The translations under genes were made by a program, and so were the position numbers. From Cololabis saira (lineage: Eukaryota > Chordata > Actinopteri > Beloniformes > Belonidae), in the NCBI RefSeq assembly GCF_033807715.1, contig NC_084599.1, forward strand, positions 33,022,160 through 33,086,159: 64,000 nucleotides of DNA, read 5' to 3'. Below, one piece after another: positions 12,051 through 22,958 of the stretch (positions are counted from its first letter, which is position 1; each line of letters opens with the position of its first letter). Below the pieces are notes generated by a model that saw only the letters and a list, made by a program, of their open reading frames with translations, was not told the origin of the DNA and did no database searches.

Positions 12051-12651
12051 GCTTTTCTTCCTATACAGTTTTGTTTCAGATTTAAAGGTGCTGATTCTCA
12101 CACCAGCCGCTTCCACATCAGGCTACGAACCGCTCCATTGGGGGTTCCAGATCTTGGCCCGATGAAGCCAACAGAGCTTTATCATCTGCAAAAAAGGAGA
12201 GACCCAACTCTGAGGCCATCAAACCGCAGCCCCTCCACCCTTCGGGTCCAACCCTCTTTGAAAACGAGTCGGACTTACAGCTCTAACACCGGCTGTACCG
12301 GGACCGGACAGCCCGTAGGAGGGATTCCGGCATTGCAGGGTAGACAGAGGACGGGTGTGAGTGGTAAAAGATGGGAAGAAAATAAAAGAAAGTGAGGAGG
12401 AAAAGCAGAAAAAAACCTAGAGACAAAGAAGCAAGTTGTTTTGTATGCTGCTGATAGAGAAAGACAGGCCGGCCCTCCTGGGGGGGCTGTGCTTGGTGAA
12501 GGTCTGAGGTTGTTATAAAGGTGTCGGGTTTAAGTTCCCCTCCAGAAACGCTCACACCCTGCACAATCAAACCTGTTCCCACAAGATTAGGAAGATAGAA
12601 GAAAATGTTTCAGCACCATAACTTATGTCTTTTATCCCCCTCTTCCACCAG

Positions 12652-12876
12652 CGCTTACATCAACAAGGCCAGCGATGCGTCGCAGCAGGTGGCTCTCATC
12701 GACTCGCTGCACTCCCCGGAGGGCCTGGCCGTGGACTGGGTCCACAAGAACATCTACTGGACCGACTCGGGCAACATGAGCATCTCCGTCGCCACGGTGG
12801 ACGGCAGGAAGAGGAAAGTGCTGATCGCTAGTGAGCTGAGTGAGCCGCGGGCCATAGTGGTGGATCCTCATCAGGG
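12652..12876 (+). CDS. lrp8: lrp8 coding exon: propeller blades 2-3
   Basis: This 225-bp exon corresponds to LDLR exon 10 (228 bp in human LDLR) and is one codon shorter in the linker before [20 protein letters not shown]. It then reads [15 protein letters not shown] and [13 protein letters not shown]. The YWTD motif and the LAVDW strand are diagnostic of the propeller. It enters after two bases of a Ser codon (AG|C) and leaves after two bases of Gly (GG|G). The acceptor is ccaccag and the donor GGG|gtgagt. The donor lies 11 bp upstream of a hAT insertion whose target duplication overlaps donor positions +4 to +6. It codes for extracellular sequence. Confidence 0.95.
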
Positions 12877-12887
12877 GTGAGTGTGAA

Positions 12888-14184
12888 CGGAGGTGTCAAA
12901 AGTATTCACATTCATTACTCAGGTAGAAGTATAGATACTAGAGTTTAAAAATACTCCTGTAGAAGTTGAAGTATCATCTCAAGTTTTTTACTCGAGTAAA
13001 AGTATAAAAGTACTTGTTTCAAAACTACTTAAAGTATAAAAGTAAAAGTAATGTAAGGGGAAAAAAGCCATTAAGGACAAAAGCCATTGAAAATGAATGC
13101 ATCTTAGTATAATGCAAATATATTAAAGAACCATTGTGTACTATTCAGAGCCGTCTGGGAGATTTGCGAGGCCCTGTGCGAAATGGCTCGGGTCGGATTG
13201 GGTGTCTATATGCGCAATTTTAACTCTCCAATTAGCAAAATACTGGATACCTTCCCCTGCCTCATCATCATCTGGGCTTGCCTCGACGCGAGGCCCCATG
13301 GCTGCTTGAGACCCGGTCGGATCTGTGATTTTTGTAACAAATTTATCAAACGAGCCTTTCAGAGAGGCATTAAACTCTTCCATTTTTCTTTAGTTTTTTT
13401 TCTTTTTTCATCCCCTGATGGAAATGTCCTGATTCTGTCTAGTTGTTCCAACTCCACCCGTCTGGATCAGAGCAGCTTGTGTCTGTGCTTGGTCTGATCA
13501 GTTGTATTGAACAACAGACGCGCATCATTGCACATATATTTATTGATATGCACAGACTAGTACACATTTAGGTCTGTAATGGAACGTGACCGTTGATGTT
13601 TATAAGGGAAAAAACGGGAAAAAAAAAAATTGAAAAAAAAAAAAAAAACGGCCCATAGCGCGAGGCCCCTTGGGGCGCGAGGCCCCGTGCGGTCGCACGG
13701 TTCGCACACCCCTTGCGGCGGCCCTGGTACTATTGAGCATTAACATGTGTTTCAGAGAGCAGGAGATATGATGACTAGTTGCCTATAAGTATTGTAATGG
13801 TGCAAAAAGTCAAACTTCAGAGGCATGTTATCATTTATCCTAACCTTTATTGGAATGTACATCCAAGTTTAGTTGCAGGAATCTGAGGGAACGGATGTAA
13901 GAACAAAACTGGACAAGAACATCTGAAACAACCACAACCAAATTCACTCTATCCGGATGGAGCAATTTAACTGGATAGTTTTTTTTTTAAAGCCAAAATG
14001 AAATAGAGTAATGAGGCTGTTTTTAAAATGTAAGGAGTAAAAAGTACAGATAATTGTGTGAAAATGTAAGGAGTAAAAGTAAAAAGACGTCTGAAAAATA
14101 ATTACTCCAGTGAAGTATAGATAACCAAAATATCTACTTAAGTAAGGTAACGAAGTATTTGTACTTCGTTACTTGACACCTCTG
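12888..14184. mobile_element. hAT MITE (C[A/G]GAGGTGTCAA), copy 1, with nested insertion
   Basis: The termini CGGAGGTGTCAA and TTGACACCTCTG are inverted repeats. The 8-bp duplication agtgtgaa is perfect (12880-12887 and 14185-14192). Copy 2 at 52501-53217 is nearly the same sequence without the nested element. Without the insertion this copy would be about 708 bp. The interior has AGTAAAAGTA motifs and no transposase frame. Confidence 0.92.
13146..13726. mobile_element. Second hAT element nested in the first
   Basis: Ends CAGAGCCGTC and GGCGGCCCTG are imperfect inverted repeats, with a perfect 8-bp duplication gtactatt (13138-13145 and 13727-13734). The matching site in copy 2 (near 52760) is empty, which proves the insertion. 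GC-rich inverted blocks (gcgaggcccc) lie at its 3' end. A minus-strand open frame of 80 codons, starting at 13383 (MEEFNASLKGSFDKF...), runs to the terminus; it may be a transposase remnant but I do not recognise it. Confidence 0.9.
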
Positions 14185-14796
14185 AGTGTGAACGGCCTCA
14201 GAGCGGATGATAGTGGGAGTAACAGACTGACTAGTGAGACCTGTGGCCGTTATCATCCTTTGTTTGTGTGTAAACACCAGTTTGACTCTAGAAAAAAGGA
14301 AACTTTTGTGGACCTTAAACATTTTACAAGTCCAGATCAATGTTATCATTAGTGCTGGACTATCTAGTGTACTACGAGGTTCTGCAGACAATGTGGGTCT
14401 TTTCCTTCTTCGTCTACATCTTCCTTTTTGTCTCGGGTGTCTTCAGCTCCCCAAATGAAGCTTTTCAGTGCTCTGCTGAGCCGGGCTAGCATGAAATACA
14501 TGCAAATGAAGCCAGGTTTTCCCTTTTCTCACACACACACACACACATTCAGAATCAGTCCAAGTTTCCAGCACCTGCTGTTCTGCTGTCGTTTAGTGTC
14601 CTCCAGGCCTCTTTCTGCACTGCAGCCGTGTGATTTTGGAGGGTAGATGAGATGCAGAAAGAGACCCGTGAGAGCTCTGTTTGATAAGAGGTTTCCAGAA
14701 TCAGTCAGACGTAGTTTGTTGGGATATTGCACATTCAGATATCGGTTACTGCAGCTGGGAGGGGTTCCGGTCCTGTATGACGCATCTTCTTCGCAG

Positions 14797-14915
14797 GTTC
14801 ATGTACTGGTCCGACTGGGGAGACCAGGCGAAAATCGAGAAAGCTGGGATGAACGGAGTGGACCGACAAGTCCTGGTGTCTGAGCACATCGAGTGGCCCA
14901 ATGGGATCACGCTGG
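14797..14915 (+). CDS. lrp8: lrp8 coding exon: propeller blade with YWSDWGD
   Basis: At 119 bp it has the LDLR exon 11 length exactly. It encodes [17 protein letters not shown], then [20 protein letters not shown] and TL, one of the most conserved parts of the family's propeller. The IEWPNGITL segment closes the blade. It enters with the last base of a Gly codon and leaves after the first base of Asp (G|AT). The acceptor is cttcgcag and the donor TGG|gtaaga. No frameshift or unusual residue is visible. Confidence 0.96.
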
Positions 14916-16676
14916 GTAAGAGGAACATCTGCATGCATGGACCATAGCAAGAAAACTCTAAGATAGAAAAAGTGATGCTGATTTGAGGGGAAAAGAAAAG
15001 AAACTGGTTGTAGCAGGAATCCAAAAGCCAACGACAGACATTTAAATAGAAGGAGGACGTGATGGTCGAGAGGTGCTCCAAACCAAGTAGCACTTATTGT
15101 TAGAGCTCAGTCTGTGTCTGGCTCGCATCAATCTACACCGAGACTGTTGGTCTCAGAATTAATAAGCCAGGCGCTCTGCGCTGTCGATACCTCCCATCAT
15201 CCTTTTCAACTCCCGCCGCAGCACCAGCCAATTTCTCTCGGCTGCCCTTGCCTGAGGAGAGATGGAAGCACACAGTCGCCTCGCTCTGTGGAATTGAGGT
15301 GTTGTGCATCCGTATGAAAACAAATTATTTTTAGAATGAGGCAAATGAGAGAGTTGGCCCAGACCGCTCTGCACTCCTGCGGGGGAAAGGGTGGATTATT
15401 TTCCCGTTGTCATCGATTTCACACAGAGCGAGTGACTGACTGACTCAGGAGGAGTGGATGAAAGGGCTGGAGTTGTTTTTTGTTCCTACTACTTCCTGCT
15501 GGTAGAGATGGTAAAACAATGTCCCTTTTATTCACTTTGAAAACGGATGCACATGTTCGTGCATGTCACCAGTCATATGTACTTTTATTGCAGATGTTTC
15601 TCAGATTTTCATTATTTTTGCGATTTGTATGATCTGAATTCACAGAAATTTACAAATTCACAAACTGTTGATCCAGATGAGACAACAGAAACAGAGTCTT
15701 TTGGATGTGATAATAAAGAAGAAAGGAAAATATACTCTAGTAAAAGCTATAAAAGTTAAAAAGCTGTATTTGTACAGGAAAATTACACACTCTATTTAAT
15801 AAAGGGTGATGGGAGTTTAGTTTAGCTGGAGTAACGGCTCTGTGGCAGAATCTGTCTTTTTAAGCCTCTTATTAAACATGACAGGAGGGTTTTTAATTAA
15901 ATGTCGAAACCAAATTATCGTTTATATGTCGATCGTCAACTTCAGGGATGGAAATGATGTCAAACTGGATTTCTAGAAGTCTAATCACGGACAAATGTCA
16001 CGTTTCAGAACATAAAAACATACAATTTTCTTACTCTTCTATAACTGGAAAAAGAAAATTGGTCCTTTACATCTTATTAGCCTTCTCATTTAATCTTTTT
16101 GAGCGTCTCTGTGTTCATCTCTGTAATTTCCTACGACTCCAATCAAAGTGCTGGAAAAGTTTGAACATGTGACTCCAAGTGCTGCAGTCTTGAGTCTCTC
16201 ACACACACACACGTACATGTATATACATTATATCCATCCAAAGATGTGTAAAAGTACTTGCCGAGAGTTTTTCTCATGCAGACTGTAAACATTCAAGTCA
16301 ACCGAGACGTCACTCTGGACCCCATGGCAACGAGGCCTCCTGTAATCCGTTTCTGGATCGGAACAATTGTAATGTAAAACAGAACTAATGACTAATGGAT
16401 TTGCTCAAGGGCACGTACATGTCCCCCCAGGAAGTAAGTCAAACAGGGATATTTCAATCGCGTGTGTGTTTCTCAGCGAAAGGGCCTCCGCCATCATGTC
16501 AGAGAAGATTGATGGCGCCGCTGCTGGGCCATTACATTCATATACCCCTCACCCCGCACCTTTCTCTGCTGACTGACCCTTCTCTCTCCATTTACCTCCC
16601 TCTTCCTCCATGTTTTTTTTTCCCCTCCTTCCTTTTGAATTTTGCCCCCCCCCCCCCCCCCCCTACATCTCCTCAG
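14916..16676 (+). other. lrp8: lrp8 intron
   Basis: This 1,761-bp intron is AT-rich with no clear transposon. A short CA run lies at 16200-16211. The 3' end carries an unbroken run of 19 C at 16645-16663 just before the acceptor. Several short open frames here have no similarity I recognise. Confidence 0.7.
16645..16676 (+). promoter_or_regulatory. lrp8: 3' splice site with a C19 homopolymer tract
   Basis: The polypyrimidine tract is 19 consecutive C, then 'tacatctcctcag'. Pure poly-C tracts are weaker U2AF targets than U-rich ones and bind PCBP proteins. The tract is also prone to length variation. That it affects splicing is inference. Confidence 0.6.
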
Positions 16677-16816
16677 ATTTGTCCAACAGGCGTCTCTACT
16701 GGGTGGATTCCAAGCTGCACCTGCTGTCCAGCGTGGATCTGAACGGAGGCAACCGTAAAGTGCTGCTTTCCTCCCATCGCCACCTCGGACACCCCTTCGC
16801 CCTCACCGTCTTTGAG
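16677..16816 (+). CDS. lrp8: lrp8 coding exon: propeller blade with YWVD
   Basis: At 140 bp it equals LDLR exon 12. It encodes [20 protein letters not shown], then [20 protein letters not shown] and [16 protein letters not shown] is the blade motif and HPFALTVFE the closing strand. It enters after the first base of Asp and leaves in phase 0 after Glu. The acceptor is ctcctcag, behind the C19 tract, and the donor GAG|gtacga. A hAT-type MITE starts 62 bp downstream of the donor. Confidence 0.96.
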
Positions 16817-16878
16817 GTACGAGAGCGACAAGAGAGACAAGTAACCTCGGTCTCGCCGGTGGTATCGGTGGTCCGGAC

Positions 16879-17440
16879 TAGGACTGGGCGATATGGACCA
16901 AAAGTCATATCTCGATATTTTCTAGCTGAATGGCGATACTCGATATATATCGATATTTTTTCTGTGCCATAATTGGGGTTTCCCCCAAAGCATTATAGCA
17001 TAGCATCTCTGTTAGCTTCATTTTTGTCACACAGGTACCTTTATTAACAGAGGTCTGCAAAATATCAAAATGTATAAAACAAATGAAATAAAAATAAACT
17101 GCCTGCATATATAGAATAAAAATGCTTCTTGAATAAAATAAAACAAATATCCCTTTCCTGCATAACAATTAAATTAAAATACACTGTGTAATTAATACAG
17201 TGTAGACAGTAACAGGCAGACTTTTCCACTGAGGTTGACAGTTGTGCAAATAACAAAACATTTGTGCAAATCTCAAATAAATCATTCAAGTCAATTTGTC
17301 ACAAAATAAGCTATATCAAAATCATTATTTTTTTTTTTGTTTATTTTTTTAAAATCGATATAAACGATATTGTCTCGTACCATATCGCGTTTGAAAATAT
17401 ATCGATATATATTAAAATCTCGATATATCGCCCAGCCCTA
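16879..17440. mobile_element. hAT-type MITE (TAGGGCTGGGCGATAT), copy 1
   Basis: Termini TAGGACTGGGCGATAT and ATATCGCCCAGCCCTA are inverted repeats. The 8-bp duplication is gtccggac (16871-16878) and gtctggac (17441-17448), one mismatch. The subterminal DNA is built of ATCGATAT palindromes. Compared with copy 2 it lacks about 67 bp after 'gttagcttcattt'. Its 3' flank matches the interior of copy 2. Confidence 0.88.
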
Positions 17441-17674
17441 GTCTGGACTGAGCGTTGGTCCGGTTTGGTCCCTCCGCTTGCAGATAAATCCAAGAAAATG
17501 TATAACAAATGAGGTGCGGCTAAACCCAAGCCACTTTACTTTAATAGCTCAAAGAAAACTAAGCAAGACTTTCTTATCTTTTTGTTGTGTTTCTTTGTTT
17601 TTCGAGTCCTTATTTGACTTTTGGAAGATATAACACGGGTGCAGGAAAACAAGAAAACAAGAGTTTCGTCTGCC
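17441..17674. repeat. Donor segment of a 234-bp intra-gene duplication
   Basis: This intronic DNA directly 3' of the MITE is 233/234 identical to 28204-28437, with the only difference at 17640 (t) versus 28403 (c). It begins with the MITE's target duplication gtctggac, whose partner gtccggac is on the other side of the MITE, so this is the original location. Confidence 0.93.
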
Positions 17675-20600
17675 CAGTGGGTGACGGCCCCATATCTTTG
17701 TTTGTCCATTTCCATCCTCGGTGTATATTTCTAAACATCTATGATTCAAATCACTGGAAAAACAGGTTTTGTAACTTTGAAGATGCTAGTTTTTAACTCC
17801 AGGGGATTGTCTGCGACTATTGAATGAGAATAAGTGCGAGGGCAGGTTTATGAAGAGATTTAAAAGACGGGCAACTGACAGCCGGAGTGATTGACTAGAG
17901 AGATAAGTGTCGTAACAGGATAAACCCGCAGAAGGAACTGCCAGTTCCCTCTGTGGCAGGTGCCGCGTCACGGTGAGCTACAACAATCGATAAAACTAAT
18001 ATGTGTGTATTTGTGGAGGTGGGAGGGGATCGGTTTGTTTGATTGCATGAAGTGTGGAAGGGAGAAAACAGCCGGAGGGGGAGAAGAGTGAAGATGAAGG
18101 TGGAGAAATGTGATCAGTAAAAAGTGTTGGGTTTTTCTGTTTTTTTTTTTCTTTTGCTTCTCAGTATTCTCTTTACTGCACATACTGTGATAATAAGAAG
18201 AAAGGGAAAGGCGGGACATCCATCATCTGCAGCTGCAAGCATGTGCACGTGTGTGCGAGGGGAAGGCGGTGAGAGCGCAGCCCCTAAGGATTAATAGCCC
18301 CTCACCTGTTCTGCTCTGGTCTAGTTCAAATTAAAATCCTTGAGCTCTACATGAGGTTGCCCGGCTCCCAGCGGGCCGACGATGGTACATTTGTTTGTTT
18401 GGATTCGAGCGGTGCAGCGCGTGAACTGAACCTCTCGCACCTTACAGTAAGGTAACGCCTGAAAAAGTAGGAAACCTGAATGTTCCATCAGCAGCGGCAG
18501 ACGAGTAAACATAGATCACAGCGCAAGTGGGAGGGTTTGTTTCCCAGCGCTGATCGTGGTGTGAGACCAGGGATATGTGGCCGTCTGTCCTTGAAGAATG
18601 ACCCTGCACGTTTATGCAGCCTTGCACCGAGAAGAAAAAGAAACGCAATCAGCAGAAACTGGTTCTTGGTTCCTGTCGCTGCTCAGTAAAATAAGGCCGG
18701 AGGGCGAGATGGAGCAGATTAGGCACAGATTTGGGCTGGAACACCACACTTGACTGCATGTGGAGGAGAAAGGTTGCTGATGTGGAAACCCTATGAATCC
18801 CAAGGGTTTGTGGGTAATAGTAAGTCTTGGCACGCGTGGATATAACGCAATAAAACAGAATATAAAGGTTTGGAAGGTACAGCCATTGAGTGGTGACCTG
18901 CTGAGCTCATGAGTAGGAGTTATGAGTGTATGTTCGCCGTTCAGCCATAAATAATGATTGAAAATAACCTTTAAGCGGCTTTTTAACTTGAACACTGAAT
19001 GAATAAAAATAACTTTGTGCCAAGAAAACTTGGCAGGAGGCGTCTTAACCATAAGTGATCCCAACATCACAACGACCCACGGGTTTAAAAGTAGGACCCC
19101 GACCCGACCGAGCGTCTCTCCTGACTTTAACCCACGACAAAATGTTTAGACTATTTTAGGGTGCACAGGAGAACAGCAGGTTCCCTCCAGCAAACAGAAG
19201 GATTACGTGCTAAAAACAGCACAAATTTATCCACAGATTCACACAAATACACTCTGGAAAACCTGGATCATTCATGCTCAGAATAGTTTAAGTTATTGCC
19301 ATAAAAAAAGAAAAGAATGATAAATATTTAACTCATTTTTAAATATGATTTGCTTCCCTCCTCTTGCAATTAGAGAGTTAGCCATTTTTTTAATTAAAAT
19401 TTACTTTTAAATGTTGTTCTTCATTTTAATAATAATTCCAAACTATGTGGATGGGGTGACATTTAATATTGGGAATAATTTGTTATTTTTTTGGGGGGAG
19501 GGGCCATAAAAACCCTCCCACGGAGCCAAATGCCGTCGGTTTGCCCTTTACAACCAAACCCATATCCATAAGATTAAAGTCAAAAGAAATTCACTGCAAC
19601 GCAGACGTTCTCTGCATTTTTATGAGTGTTCAAAAATAGTTATTGCCATTAAATCATCGCATATAAATGTGACCTTTCTGTTTGTTCCACTGGGCTGTTT
19701 TTAAAGTGGTGCATTCTGGGAGTTCTCCAGAAAGATTGACGTCAGCTCAAAAGCTTAAAATCAGGCGGTTACAGTCATTTAAAAAAACAGAAGAGAGTAG
19801 ACTTTCATTTCAAAGGTCGTTACTAAGATTATTCATGAATGAAAAACCACGAGTCTCCTACTCCAGAGCCAAACGTGAGGCCGTCCGTCTGACCACTGAA
19901 GCTCTGATAAAACCGGGTCGAGCCTTAGGGCATCGAGGACACAAACTATAGATGGTTAGAAAAAGAAATGAATCGAGATGTTCCTGCGGGCCCAAGTCGA
20001 GACCTCAACAGGACTAAAGCGATGGAGAATAATGTCCCATAATTCCTCCTGAAGCTGCAGCTGCATTTGTTTCGTGTCCAACCGCTCCTTCTAAAGTTTG
20101 GTTTGTTGATAGATTATGACACACGTTTAACGTTGTGTGTTGTTGATTTAATGTTGAATTCGACCACCTGGTAAGGACTTGATTGTCATGTCATTTTTGT
20201 CCCCATGACTGTAGGGGTTTTCTCATATTTCTCATAAATATGCAGCCGTCCAGAGACTTGCAGAGAGGGATGTTTCCTCTTTTTCTGGCCTGAGCATCAC
20301 TTTTTATTCCCATGATTACATTTTTTTCCGGGGTGCAGATAAGAAAAGGTGAAATTGGATTGGGAAGGAGAAGGGTAATAATTGATAATAAATGTATTAA
20401 GGAAGACTGAATACGAGTCGAAGTGTCACAGTTGGCCTTTTATTCCCGAGCAAAACAGTTTACAGCTGGTCGTTTAAATGGAAAATGATGAATAGGGTTT
20501 TTGTGACTAAAACTAAAAAAAATAGTATTAAAAAATGTTCTGTTGGTAAAAATTTGAATTCTATCTATCTAAAAAAGAACTTAGTCTGTGTTGGTCTAAC

Positions 20601-21273
20601 ATTCACTTAACAAAAACTGAATCTTGCATCTTGGAGATTAAACTGTCGAGCAGCATTTGTCTCCCAACATGAACGCATTAATTTTTTAATAACTGGGTTG
20701 TTAAAACAAAGAAAATACACTTTGAGCTCATGATTAGTTTTCTTATTTTTTGGCATGATATTTAAAAATGGATATATCTAAAGCTCGTAAAATAGACGCT
20801 CTAACGGTCAACATTTTGACTCAATGAAAATGTTGATCCCTTAATTACTTTCCATCGGTTTGGTTTAACTCTCCGTCCGCTCGGTGATGTGATGAGGTGT
20901 CAGGAAAGCTGCTGTGGACTCCAGTCCTTCGACGAATGAAAGATTCCCCTTGATCCTCGGATAAAGACCCCCAGCCCCCACCTCAGGTTTGCATCTGTGT
21001 TTCGAGCTTTCAAGGTCAGAAAAAGCGACATAAAAAGCAGTTGACAGCAGAGAGAGTGAGAAAGATAGACGGAGGTGCAGACTGACAGATCAAGAGAGAC
21101 TACATGAAATATTTAAGCATTGTTTTATCAGCAAGGCTCGTAGTTGTCTTTGACAGTTATGGCACGGCGGTCGTAAATGTAAAGATTACCTGAGTCTGAG
21201 AACAAAGGATGGAGCGATGCAGAACTCGCTGAAGAATGGCAAGGTGGAAGACTGGAGGTCTGCTGTTCTGAAC

Positions 21274-21276
<3 letters not shown>

Positions 21277-21307
<31 letters not shown>
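21277..21307. repeat. (AC)n microsatellite
   Basis: About 15 uninterrupted AC dinucleotides lie in an intron. Confidence 0.95.
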
Positions 21308-21312
<5 letters not shown>

Positions 21313-22416
21313 TTTTCAGGTCATTTAAAGTGTCCAAATGTCAGCTGTTTATTTTTTTAAATTACTGGTTATCTTTCCATTTCTTATGTTGCTCTTTCTT
21401 TCATTTTCAGTTTTTCTTCTTGGTTCTTATTTGTCGTATCGATGTACATTGACACTTGTGAAAAGAAGTTAAAGAGGAAGAAAATTAAGAAAATGAGAGA
21501 ATCAACCTTCAGGTTCTTTTTTTAAATCAGTCAACATGTGTTTATATGTTTGTTTGTTTCTTTTTTAAATGCATTTGTGCTAAAGATACCGAACCTTCCC
21601 CTCCTTGTAGACTTTGTTAAATATCAGTTATCGTGTGATTAGGGAGGATTAAAAACAGCATAATGAGCACTGTATGCTGCTTCCACCATCTTCAGAAACT
21701 CCACCTAAACATCACATCTCTCTACTCGGCTTGCTACAGGCGAACATATTTCATCCGTAGAGTAAGTCTTTTGGAAGTGTTTATGTACAGTACTGTAAAT
21801 GGGTCAATGAGCCAAACAAAAACAAAAAAAAAGGTCAAACCTTAAAGGTGAAAGAGAAAATAGTGGTGTTTCCATTACCCCTAGATTTGCACAAAACCCA
21901 GAAATCACAAAGAAAGTCTGTGAGGGAAACGCCTCTCATTCGAAAAAAAATCCCAAATAACAAGAACCTTTTCATGCTTTCATGAGGGGATGTTTCAGGC
22001 GTGTTGAAAAACCGAAGTGTAATGGAAATGCTTTTTTATGCATCCGGCAGCGACGGATGTGACGTAGCTGGTCAGTCTCAGGTCATCAAAATCCAGTTTC
22101 CTGCTGTTTCTGGCTTCATCAACGCGATGCAGTTGTGCTGCAATACTTCAACTGCAACAAACTTTGATTTGCATATGTTCAGACCCAGATCGCCTGACAG
22201 AAAGCTGTTTGTGCCCTTTGAGACGGTGGTAGTGGTAATATAGTGATATAAACGGGATTATTTGCACAAAGTCGACTGTGACTTCAAGTCTGTGATACCA
22301 AAAAGTGACTGACTAACAAAAATTAAAATGATAATGTTCAATTTGAATCTTCATTTTTGTCATCATCGTTGTTTAGGTTCGGGAGTTCACACTTATTTAA
22401 TTTTCTTTGAACGCAG

Positions 22417-22558
22417 GATCGCATATACTGGACCGACTTGGAGGACGAGGCGATTTACAGCGCCAACCGGCTGACGGGACACGACGTAGCCAAGGTGGCG
22501 GAGGATCTGAACAACCCGCTGGACCTGGTGGTGTTTCACGAGCAGCGGCAGCCCAAAG
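22417..22558 (+). CDS. lrp8: lrp8 coding exon: last propeller blade
   Basis: At 142 bp it equals LDLR exon 13. It encodes DRIYWTDLEDEAIYSANRLT, then a GHDVAKVAEDLNNPLDLVVF-type strand and HEQRQPK. IYWTDLE is the blade motif, and DLVVFHEQRQP leads out of the propeller toward the EGF module. It enters in phase 0 and leaves after the first base of Ala (G|CC). The acceptor is aacgcag and the donor AAAG|gtgaga. Human LRP8 reads DIVIFHELKQPRAPDAC at the same place, which supports the assignment. Confidence 0.96.
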
Positions 22559-22911
22559 GTGAGACGCAAACAGTCACCTGAAACTAATGTACAACGCAGG
22601 GTTTAATAAATTATAACACCCTTGTTTTTTTTCTGTGGCGAAGTAAAAGACAGTAAAAGTGGCAGCGGAGAAGCCGCAGGTGTGAAAGGAGCCGTGTGTG
22701 AGTGTTTGCTCGGTGTTGAGTACCTTTGCCTGTTTTGGTCAAACTACAAAACTAAATGCTCCAGCATCAGAAGTAGACGTTCAGTTTTTGATCTGCATAT
22801 AGACCCGAGGAGGATCGCTTCCCAAAACCGTCTGGAACGATAAACACCAAACTCATAATCAACTGTGATTAGGTTGATGGTTGTGCCTGGAATGTTAAAT
22901 TATGTTTCTTT

Positions 22912-22913
<2 letters not shown>

Positions 22914-22944
<31 letters not shown>

Positions 22945-22958
22945 GTGTGTGTGTGTGC
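22914..22958. repeat. G30 homopolymer plus (TG)n
   Basis: Thirty consecutive G are followed by about seven TG. A G-run of this length can fold as a G-quadruplex in DNA and in the nascent RNA. It lies 356 bp after an exon donor. It may also be an assembly-sensitive spot. Confidence 0.9.

Larger units (their letters stand above)
10560..12300 (-). mobile_element. LINE ORF2 3' fragment, interrupted twice
   Basis: On the minus strand, translation near 10,810-10,910 reads ERTRLRIQAASLLRRVTGLS, the familiar end of a fish LINE reverse-transcriptase ORF. The DNA follows the same element from 'cagcatgtcctgggtcttcc' through 'gagggtaggaac' to 'tcatctgcaaaaa' near 12185. A hAT element (10922-11686) and a Tc1 piece (about 11860-12050) interrupt it. 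The frame is broken by substitutions, so it is a dead copy. Confidence 0.7.
7663..12651 (+). other. lrp8: lrp8 intron
   Basis: This 4,989-bp intron contains TG/CA microsatellites near 8103-8120 and 8228-8242 and a short retro-repeat scrap near 8430-8570 ('aggggtcgccacagccggac'). A minus-strand LINE fragment spans about 10560-12300 and is broken by a hAT element at 10922-11686 and a Tc1 fragment near 11950. The region 8640-10550 looks like degenerate repeat and ordinary intron; I recognise nothing specific in it. 12300-12640 is featureless. Confidence 0.75.
12877..14796 (+). other. lrp8: lrp8 intron
   Basis: This 1,920-bp intron is two-thirds transposon: a hAT element at 12888-14184 contains another hAT element at 13146-13726. 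The remaining 14185-14796 has a short CA run near 14532-14546 and nothing else recognisable. Confidence 0.85.
16817..22416 (+). other. lrp8: lrp8 intron
   Basis: This 5,600-bp intron holds the MITE at 16879-17440, whose 3' flank (17441-17674) was copied to 28204-28437. A CA microsatellite lies at 21277-21307. Between about 17,675 and 22,400 I see AT-rich intron without an identifiable transposon. A minus-strand open frame of 152 codons at 18612-19070 has no recognisable similarity. Confidence 0.7.

Noticed and set aside
12888..13145. Possible LTR because of repeated AAGTA motifs
   Set aside because: No TG..CA ends or 4-6 bp duplications; inverted CAGAGGTGTCAA ends and an 8-bp duplication show hAT.
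18612..19070. 152-codon minus-strand open frame
   Set aside because: No motif or known family, composition like the surrounding intron, no splice or promoter context.
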